From Kiritimatiellales bacterium (lineage in GTDB: Bacteria; Verrucomicrobiota; Kiritimatiellia; Kiritimatiellales; Pontiellaceae), in contig DAOVNC010000214.1 of NCBI GenBank assembly GCA_030630445.1, forward strand, positions 1 through 6,376: a stretch of 6,376 nt of DNA, given 5' to 3'. A program made the translations under genes and the position numbers. Shown piece by piece: positions 1 to 5,182 of the stretch (positions within the stretch are counted from its first letter, which is position 1; each line of letters opens with the position of its first letter). The notes beneath the pieces are model-generated. The model saw only the letters and a list, made by a program, of their open reading frames with translations, had not been told where the DNA came from and made no database searches.

Positions 1-93
1 CAGAAGATCGAGAACTGGATTAATCGATATCCCCGCAAGATACTGAATTTTAAAACCGCAGAAGAGATGTTCATTCAGGAGCTGGCGGCATGA
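1..93 (+). CDS. IS30-family transposase, C-terminal end (partial, 5' truncated by window)
   Basis: The first frame is open from the window edge to a TGA at 91-93 and encodes 30 residues. It ends in a stretch reading INRYPRKILNFKTAEEMF. This matches the known C-terminal signature of IS30-family DDE transposases (roughly N-x-R-P-R-K-x-L-x-x-x-T-P-x-E-x-F), which closes the integrase catalytic core. The catalytic DDE residues lie upstream of the window, so whether the enzyme is intact cannot be judged. The gene points toward the glycogen operon, with its stop 128 nt before the glgA start codon. The family call rests only on this short motif, but the motif is distinctive. A domesticated or decayed copy cannot be excluded. 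Confidence 0.75.
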   Translation, partial: QKIENWINRYPRKILNFKTAEEMFIQELAA

Positions 94-121
94 AGCACTC
101 GCAATCGAGAAAATTTGGGCA
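1..121 (+). mobile_element. Right end of an IS30-type insertion sequence (end approximate)
   Basis: The transposase tail is followed at about 95-115 by an AT-rich stretch with the pattern GCACT-x3-AATCGA-x3-AATTT. It resembles the terminal inverted repeats of IS30-like elements, which commonly sit just after the transposase stop. The exact boundary is inferred: the left inverted repeat is outside the window, and the 2-3 bp target duplication typical of this family cannot be seen from one end. Confidence 0.45.
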
Positions 122-166
122 TTTTAATTTACAGTCTACCTTTCCCTGTTTGCACAGACAATAACC

Positions 167-195
167 TTGTCAATTCCACTACCGATTGATTTGAT
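167..195 (+). promoter_or_regulatory. Candidate sigma70-type promoter for the glycogen operon
   Basis: TTGTCA (167-172, 5 of 6 to TTGACA) is separated by 17 nt from TTTGAT (190-195, 4 of 6 to TATAAT, but lacking the important A at its second position). Transcription would begin near 202, just before the GAAAGGAA ribosome binding site at 206-213. The position is sensible and the match is modest. Read-through from the upstream transposase is an alternative. Confidence 0.3.
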
Positions 196-221
196 CGGCA
201 GACGCGAAAGGAATCTGGATA

Positions 222-1757
222 ATGGCCGCAAAGAAAAAGAAACAAAAGACTCCCCGCATCCTCATCGTCACGCCGGAGATCACCTATCTGCCCGACGGCA
301 TGGGGAACATGACCAACAAGCTTTCGGCGAAGGCGGGCGGTCTGGCGGATGTTTCGGCCTCGCTGGTGTCGGCGCTCTACGAGCTCGGGGCGGATGTGCA
401 CGTGGCCCTGCCGCACTACCGCAAGATGTTCCATGTCGATATCGGCGGCTTCATCAACGACGAGCTACTCATCTACAAAAGCAAACTGCCCGACGACCGC
501 ATCCATCTGGCCGAGGACCGCATTTTCTACTACCAGGACCGCGTCTACAGCAATTCCGAGCAGACCGACCTTAAAATCGCGCTCGCCTTCCAGCGCGAGG
601 TCATCAACAACATTATCCCGACCGTGAAGCCCGACCTCATCCACTGCAACGACTGGATGACCGGACTCATCCCCGGCGAAGCGCGCATGCTCGGCATCCC
701 CAGCCTCTTTACCTTCCATAACATCCACACCATCAAGGCGACGCTCGCCACCATCGAGGACGCGGGGATCGACGCTGCGGAATTCTGGAGCAACCTGTTC
801 TACAGCTGGCCGCCCTACAACTATGAGGAGAGCCGCGACACCAACCCGGTCGACCTACTCTGCAGCGGTGTCTTTAGCTCGCACTTCATCAACACCGTCA
901 GCCCGACCTTCATGAAGGAGATCGTCGACAACCGGCACGACTTTGTGCCGGACAACATCCAGTACGAAGTCGCGAGCAAATACCATTCGGGCTGCGCATC
1001 GGGAATCCTCAACTCGCCCGATGCCTCGTGCGATCCGGAAACCGACGAATATCTGGTCGAGCGCTACGGCGTCGCCGACCACTTCGCCGCCAAACGCAAC
1101 AACAAGCTACACCTGCAGGAACGCCTCGGACTAGACGTGAATCCCGACGCGCCGATGTTCTTCTGGCCCTCGCGCCTCGACCCCGTGCAGAAGGGCTGTC
1201 AGCTCCTCGCGGAAATCCTCTACCAAACCATCGACAAATACTGGAACGAAAACCTGCAGGTCGTCTTTGTGGCCAACGGCGCCTACCAGCAGGTCTTCCA
1301 CGACATCGCCTACCAACACGATCTCTACAAGCGCGTTGCGGTCTGCAACTTCGAGGAAGGCCTCTCGCACATTGGCTTTGCCGCCTCCGACTTCCTGCTG
1401 ATGCCTTCGCTGTTCGAACCCTGCGGCCTGCCGCAAATGACGAGCTCGATCTACGGATCGCTGCCCATCGCCCACGACACGGGCGGACTCCACGACACCA
1501 TCACCAACGTCGACATCGCGGGAAACACCGGCAATGGCTTCCTGTTCGAGAGCTACGACTCCGACGGCCTCGTTTGGGCCATCGACCGAGCGATGGACTT
1601 CCACCGCACCGACGATCACACGCGCGGAACGCAGATTGGCCGAATCATGCAGGAGAGCAAAAAACGCTTCAACCATGCCGTAACGGCGCAGGCCTACATC
1701 GATATCTACCAACAAATGCTCAACCGCCCGCTGGTCGACGAAGTTTTTGAAAAATAA
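222..1757 (+). CDS. glgA: Glycogen/starch synthase (GT5, ADP- or UDP-glucose dependent), atypical subtype
   Basis: A 511-residue cytosolic glycosyltransferase that transfers glucose from a nucleotide-sugar to the non-reducing end of an alpha-1,4-glucan. The N-terminal Rossmann half (about 12-250) carries KAGGLADV at 37-44, the donor-binding loop usually written KTGGLADV, then IHCNDW at 140-145 (VHAHDW in E. coli) and HN at 166-167. The C-terminal half holds SRLDPVQKG at 317-325 with the phosphate-binding Arg318 and Lys324, FEPCGL at 398-403 with Glu399, and TGGL at 420-423. The ATG at 222 is preceded by GAAAGGAA at 206-213, a strong ribosome binding site. At 511 residues it is somewhat longer than E. 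coli GlgA (477). Differences from E. coli: an extra loop before KAGGL, one more residue between Arg and Lys, and NSPD where NGVD is usual. The branching enzyme starts 13 nt downstream, so the pair is probably co-transcribed. The family is certain; the donor (ADP- or UDP-glucose) is not. Confidence 0.93.
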   Translation: MAAKKKKQKTPRILIVTPEITYLPDGMGNMTNKLSAKAGGLADVSASLVSALYELGADVHVALPHYRKMFHVDIGGFINDELLIYKSKLPDDRIHLAEDRIFYYQDRVYSNSEQTDLKIALAFQREVINNIIPTVKPDLIHCNDWMTGLIPGEARMLGIPSLFTFHNIHTIKATLATIEDAGIDAAEFWSNLFYSWPPYNYEESRDTNPVDLLCSGVFSSHFINTVSPTFMKEIVDNRHDFVPDNIQYEVASKYHSGCASGILNSPDASCDPETDEYLVERYGVADHFAAKRNNKLHLQERLGLDVNPDAPMFFWPSRLDPVQKGCQLLAEILYQTIDKYWNENLQVVFVANGAYQQVFHDIAYQHDLYKRVAVCNFEEGLSHIGFAASDFLLMPSLFEPCGLPQMTSSIYGSLPIAHDTGGLHDTITNVDIAGNTGNGFLFESYDSDGLVWAIDRAMDFHRTDDHTRGTQIGRIMQESKKRFNHAVTAQAYIDIYQQMLNRPLVDEVFEK

Positions 1758-1760
1758 ACC

Positions 1761-1766
1761 AGGTGA
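1761..1766 (+). promoter_or_regulatory. Ribosome binding site deciding the branching enzyme start
   Basis: AGGTGA lies 4 nt before the ATG at 1771. It supports that ATG over an in-frame TTG at 1747, which overlaps the end of glgA and has no visible Shine-Dalgarno sequence at a proper distance. Confidence 0.6.
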
Positions 1767-1770
1767 ATCC

Positions 1771-3780
1771 ATGAGAAACCCCCATCTCGCGAAGCTTTCC
1801 GACGACCCCTATCTGGAGCCTTTCCTTGGGCAGCTACGGCACCGCGCCGACCATATCCGGTATGTGGAAAACCACCTGACCGGCGAGAGCATGTCGCTCG
1901 ACGAGTTCGCGAATGCGCACGAATACTACGGGCTGCACTTCCGTGAAGGAAAATGGATCTTCCGCGAATGGGCGCCCAACGCCACCGCCATCTATCTCGT
2001 CGGCGACTTTTCCGGCTGGCAGCAGACCGCCGCCTACGCGCTTCATTATGGCGAAGGGCACGGCGTGTGGGAGATCGAACTGCCCGCCGAAATGATGGCG
2101 CATGGCGACCACTACAAGTTGCATCTCTATTGGCCCGGCGGCGAAGGCGACCGCCTGCCCGCCTATGCCCGCCGCGCTGTGCAGGATCACGAAACCCATG
2201 TTTTTACGGCGCAGGTCTGGCATCCGGAAACTTCCTATGTCTGGAAATTCCCAAATCCCGCCAAACCGGTCGGCGCACCGCTCGTCTACGAATCGCACGT
2301 CGGCATGGCGCAAGAGGAAGCCAAGGTCGGCTCCTACCTCGAATACAAGGAGAAGATCCTGCCGCGCGTCGTCGAGATGGGCTACAACACCATCCAGCTC
2401 ATGGGCATCATGGAGCACCCCTACTACGGCTCGTTCGGCTACCACGTCTCCAACTTTTTCGCCGCCTCGTCGCGCTTCGGCACACCCGAGGAACTCAAGG
2501 AACTGATCGATGCCTGCCACGAGGCCGGCATCGCCGTGATTATGGATCTCGTCCATTCGCACGCCGTGAAGAACGAAGCGGAAGGCATCTCCTGCTTCGA
2601 CGGAACGCTCTACCAATATTTCCACGAAGGCGACCGCGGCGACCACGACGCGTGGGATTCGCGCTGCTTCGACTACGCCAAACCCGAAGTCCTCCACTTC
2701 CTGCTCTCCAACGCCCGCTACTGGCTCGACGAATTCAACTTCGACGGCTACCGCTTCGACGGCGTCACCAGCATGCTCTACCACCACCGCGGCCTCGGTA
2801 CCGCCTTCACCGACTACTCCTGCTACTTCGACGGCTCCGTCGACCTCGACGCCTTCGCCTACCTCGCGCTCGCGAACCAGCTCATCCACGAAGTCCGCCC
2901 CGCCGCCATCACCATCGCCGAAGACGTCTCCGGCATGCCCGGCCTTGGAGCGCTCGCCGAAGATGGTGGTTGCGGATTCGACTACCGCCTCTCCATGGGC
3001 GTCCCGGATCTCTGGTTCAAGCTGTCCAACGACATCCCCGATGAAGACTGGCACATGGGCGGGCTCTACCACGAGCTGACCAACCATCGCGCCGATGAAC
3101 AGGTCATCAGCTATGTCGAATCGCACGACCAAGCACTCGTTGGCGGCAAAACCTTCATCTTCGAGCTCATCGATGCCGCCATGTACTATTCCATGGAGAT
3201 CGACACCCACGATCTCGTGGTCGACCGCGGCATCGCCCTGCACAAGATGGCGCGCCTCGCCACCATCGGCGCGGCGGCGCATGGCTACCTCAACTTCATG
3301 GGCAACGAGTTCGGCCACCCCGAATGGATCGATTTCCCGCGTGAAGGCAACAACTGGTCGCACCACTACGCCCGCCGTCAATGGAGTTTGCGGGACAACC
3401 CGAAGCTCAAATTCCACGCCCTCGCCGACTTCGACCAAGCCATGGTCAACCTCGTCCGCGAGCACGGCATCATCGGTAGCGATCCCGTCCAGCAGCGGCT
3501 CATCAACGAAGGCGACAAATTCATGGCCTACGAGCACCACGGCCTGACCTTCTGCCTCAACTTCCACCCCTCCAAATCGTTCACCGACTACCCCATCGAT
3601 GTTCCGCCCGGAAAATACCGGTTGATCCTCAACACCGATGCCCCCGAATTCGGCGGGCACGACAGCGTCCAGGGAGAGCAGATCTTCCAGACCTTTGAAT
3701 TCCAGAACGACGGCATCACCCGCCACCAAATCAACATCTACATCCCTGCCCGCACCGGCTTTGTGCTTGAGCGGGTGTAG
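1771..3780 (+). CDS. glgB: 1,4-alpha-glucan branching enzyme (GH13, eukaryote-like GH13_8 type)
   Basis: A 669-residue cytosolic enzyme that cuts alpha-1,4-glucan and reattaches the piece through an alpha-1,6 bond, creating glycogen branches. Layout: a short helical N-terminus with DPYLEPF; a CBM48 domain at about 50-135 (REWAPNA, then GDFSGW); a GH13 TIM barrel at about 160-540; and an all-beta C-terminal domain. Conserved GH13 regions are all present: MDLVHSH at 258-264, DGYRFDGVTSM with nucleophile Asp330, TIAEDVSG with acid/base Glu384, and ESHDQ with Asp453 after His452. Stretches such as the YESHVG, IMEHPYYGSFGY, VTSMLYHH, LNFMGNEFGHPEW and NFHPSKS motifs match animal, fungal and plant branching enzymes much better than E. 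coli-type GlgB (GH13_9), and spacings between catalytic residues agree with human GBE1 as I recall it. The start at 1771 follows an AGGTGA. It sits 13 nt after glgA in the same operon. The enzyme appears intact. Confidence 0.95.
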   Translation: MRNPHLAKLSDDPYLEPFLGQLRHRADHIRYVENHLTGESMSLDEFANAHEYYGLHFREGKWIFREWAPNATAIYLVGDFSGWQQTAAYALHYGEGHGVWEIELPAEMMAHGDHYKLHLYWPGGEGDRLPAYARRAVQDHETHVFTAQVWHPETSYVWKFPNPAKPVGAPLVYESHVGMAQEEAKVGSYLEYKEKILPRVVEMGYNTIQLMGIMEHPYYGSFGYHVSNFFAASSRFGTPEELKELIDACHEAGIAVIMDLVHSHAVKNEAEGISCFDGTLYQYFHEGDRGDHDAWDSRCFDYAKPEVLHFLLSNARYWLDEFNFDGYRFDGVTSMLYHHRGLGTAFTDYSCYFDGSVDLDAFAYLALANQLIHEVRPAAITIAEDVSGMPGLGALAEDGGCGFDYRLSMGVPDLWFKLSNDIPDEDWHMGGLYHELTNHRADEQVISYVESHDQALVGGKTFIFELIDAAMYYSMEIDTHDLVVDRGIALHKMARLATIGAAAHGYLNFMGNEFGHPEWIDFPREGNNWSHHYARRQWSLRDNPKLKFHALADFDQAMVNLVREHGIIGSDPVQQRLINEGDKFMAYEHHGLTFCLNFHPSKSFTDYPIDVPPGKYRLILNTDAPEFGGHDSVQGEQIFQTFEFQNDGITRHQINIYIPARTGFVLERV

Positions 3781-3803
3781 GGCCTTCCCGAGATCCGCAC
3801 GAC

Positions 3804-3830
3804 GATCCAGCCCCTGGCCCCAGGTGGATC
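3804..3830 (+). terminator. Imperfect hairpin after the glycogen operon, possible terminator
   Basis: GATCCA (3804-3809) pairs with TGGATC (3825-3830), and inside it CCTGG (3813-3817) pairs with CCAGG (3820-3824), with a 3-nt bulge on the left and a very short loop. It begins 24 nt after the branching enzyme stop. No T tract follows directly; a pyrimidine-rich TTTCTTTT comes about 20 nt later. An RNA structure is clear, but intrinsic termination is uncertain. Confidence 0.35.
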
Positions 3831-3885
3831 AGGTGCCTTCCCAAAAAAGCTTTCTTTTGCCGCAGATATCCCTATGTTTGCGCGC

Positions 3886-3982
3886 TTAAATAAAGCTCCC
3901 CGACCCAAGGGTCGGGGTATCAAATTTGTTTTGCTCTTACAGTTAACGCCCCAGAGGGGCGGGGAATTAGACCCTCTTTTGA
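3886..3982. repeat. REP/BIME-like pair of related palindromes
   Basis: Two similar hairpin units lie 30 nt apart. Unit 1: stem CGACCC (3901-3906) with GGGTCG (3909-3914), then GGGTAT. Unit 2: stem CGCCCC (3947-3952) with GGGGCG (3956-3961) around AGA, then GGGAATTAGACCC. Both share the form CG-N-CCC, short loop, GGG-N-CG, then GGG and an AT-rich step. Short GC-rich hairpins followed by a fixed G-rich tag, paired in an intergenic gap, are typical of REP elements mobilised by REP-associated tyrosine (Y1) transposases. No such transposase is in this window, and copy number cannot be seen here. Limits are approximate. Confidence 0.45.
3898..3917 (+). terminator. Perfect GC-rich palindrome, possible bidirectional terminator and part of a repeat
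   Basis: CCCCGACCC (3898-3906) and GGGTCGGGG (3909-3917) are perfect reverse complements around an AA, giving an 8-9 bp stem. On the + strand it is followed by TATCAAATTTGTTTTG, a weak T-rich tail; on the - strand the tail would read AGCTTTATTT, also T-rich. It could stop transcription both ways, but it also looks like a unit of the repeat described at 3886-3982. Confidence 0.4.
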
Positions 3983-3998
3983 TTAAAAGGAGCTTTCC

Positions 3999-5108
3999 AT
4001 GGGCATAAAACATGTTTTCTTGATTTTTTCCACCGTAGTGCTGTTAACGGTTCATGCTGCCGCCACCCCCAAGAACATTATCCTGTTCATTGGCGACGGC
4101 ATGGGTGCGAGCCAGCTTTCAGCCGCAAAATATGTAAAGGGAGAGCTACAGATGGAGCGTTGCACAGTGGGCGGACTTGCCACCACCCACTGCATCGACC
4201 GAATGGTGACCGACTCCGCCGCCGCAGGCACGGCGCTGGCCACGGGGCACAAAACCACCAAAGGCACGATTGCCCAGACCCCGGAGGGCTCTCCGCTGAA
4301 AACCGCGCTGGAGGTGGCGGAGGAACAAGGAAAATCGACTGGGCTGGTGGCCACCAGCGCCATCACCCATGCCACGCCGGCCTCCTTCGGGGCGCATGTT
4401 CCAAAACGTGGCATGCAGGCCGAAATCGCAGAGCAACTCGCCGCCCAGGAGATCGAAGTCCTTTTCGGGGGCGGACACGCGTTCTTCATCCCCCAATCGA
4501 TGGAAGGCAGCATGCGCAAGGACGACAAGAACGTGCTCGAAACCTTGGAAAGCTGGATGACGGTGGTCACCACGGAAGAGGAATTCAAAGCCTTGGGAAC
4601 CCCGAATCGCGTGGCGGGGCTTTTCGCGGACAACGGCTTGCCAAAAGTTTCGGAGGGGCGTATCGAACTCGCCGCCATGACCCAGAAAGCAATTCAGGTG
4701 CTTGCACAAAACAAGAAGGGCTTTTTCCTGATGGTGGAAGGGTCGCAGATCGACTGGGCCGGCCACGCCAACGACGCGGAATATATCCTGCTCGAAACCC
4801 TTGATTTCGATGATGCGGTGGGCGTGGGCCTCGACTTTGCCAAACACGACGGAAACACGCTCGTTATCGTAACCGCCGACCATGAGACCGGCGGGTTTGC
4901 CGTGCTGGACGGATCGGTCGGCAGCAATACCGTATCCCAGACCGCCTTCGCCACCAAAACGCATTCCGCCACCATGGTTCCGGTTTTGGCGTACGGCCCG
5001 GGATCGGAAGCCTTTGGCGGAATGATCGACAACACGGACATCGGAAGTCAGATCATCCACTATCTGGAAAAAGACCGGCCGGGCTTCTTCAAACGCCTTT
5101 TCCAATAG
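3999..5108 (+). CDS. phoA: Alkaline phosphatase, PhoA family, secreted to the periplasm
   Basis: A 369-residue metal-dependent phosphomonoesterase that releases phosphate from organic esters. The N-terminus is a signal peptide: MGIK, a hydrophobic run from about 6 to 18, and likely cleavage after HAAA (residue 22), so it should act in the periplasm. Active-site residues line up with E. coli PhoA: metal ligand Asp33 in FIGDGMG, nucleophile Ser73 after Asp72 in TDSAAAGTALATGHKT, Arg137 (E. coli Arg166), Glu247, Asp252 and His256 in EGSQIDWAGH, Asp294-His295 in TADHETGG, and His322 in THSATMVP. E. coli Asp153 and Lys328 are His124 and Trp253 here, a pairing known from Thermotoga maritima phosphatase. 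The protein is about 100 residues shorter than E. coli PhoA (471), so surface or crown insertions are reduced, but the catalytic set is complete. AAGGAG at 3987-3992 lies 6 nt before the ATG. I saw no clear Pho box. The gene stands alone between two intergenic gaps. Confidence 0.93.
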   Translation: MGIKHVFLIFSTVVLLTVHAAATPKNIILFIGDGMGASQLSAAKYVKGELQMERCTVGGLATTHCIDRMVTDSAAAGTALATGHKTTKGTIAQTPEGSPLKTALEVAEEQGKSTGLVATSAITHATPASFGAHVPKRGMQAEIAEQLAAQEIEVLFGGGHAFFIPQSMEGSMRKDDKNVLETLESWMTVVTTEEEFKALGTPNRVAGLFADNGLPKVSEGRIELAAMTQKAIQVLAQNKKGFFLMVEGSQIDWAGHANDAEYILLETLDFDDAVGVGLDFAKHDGNTLVIVTADHETGGFAVLDGSVGSNTVSQTAFATKTHSATMVPVLAYGPGSEAFGGMIDNTDIGSQIIHYLEKDRPGFFKRLFQ

Positions 5109-5125
5109 GTGGAAACGCCTTTCGG

Positions 5126-5155
5126 TTGACTCGATTGGAATAAATCACCAATACT
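5126..5155 (+). promoter_or_regulatory. Candidate sigma70-type promoter for the lipoamide dehydrogenase gene
   Basis: TTGACT (5126-5131, 5 of 6) is followed after 18 nt by AATACT (5150-5155, 4 of 6). Transcription would start near 5162, leaving a leader of about 20 nt with GAGGAGA at 5169-5175 before the ATG at 5183. Position and spacing are good; the -10 match is moderate. Confidence 0.4.
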
Positions 5156-5182
5156 TCAACCTTTATTTGAGGAGATGAAAAC

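Noticed and set aside
128..165. TTTACA at 128-133 as a -35 element for glgA
   Set aside because: No acceptable -10 lies 16-18 nt downstream; the AATAAC at 160-165 is 26 nt away.
1747..1770. In-frame TTG start for the branching enzyme, overlapping glgA by 11 nt
   Set aside because: No suitable Shine-Dalgarno sequence precedes it, whereas the ATG at 1771 follows AGGTGA and gives an N-terminus (DPYLEPF region close to the start) that fits the family.
1131..1772. Open frame on the minus strand opposite the glgA 3' half
   Set aside because: Same shadow effect; the + strand encodes conserved GT5 motifs throughout this stretch.
1834..3729. A 631-codon open frame on the minus strand, opposite the branching enzyme
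   Set aside because: It is the mirror of a gene with heavy C-ending codon bias, which removes stops from the opposite strand. The protein is low-complexity, rich in V, E, G and D with no recognisable domain, while the + strand has full GH13 motifs.
3886..3998. Promoter or Pho box for the alkaline phosphatase
   Set aside because: I tried several -35/-10 pairs in the gap and none had both correct spacing and a fair match; no repeated Pho-box-like units were visible.
4146..5105. A 319-codon minus-strand frame opposite the alkaline phosphatase
   Set aside because: The + strand carries a signal peptide, a ribosome binding site and all catalytic residues; the minus frame shows no family features.
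5107..5123. Small stem AGGTG-GAAA-CGCCT followed by TTTC after the phosphatase stop
   Set aside because: Only five pairs including one wobble and a three-base T run; too weak to call a terminator.
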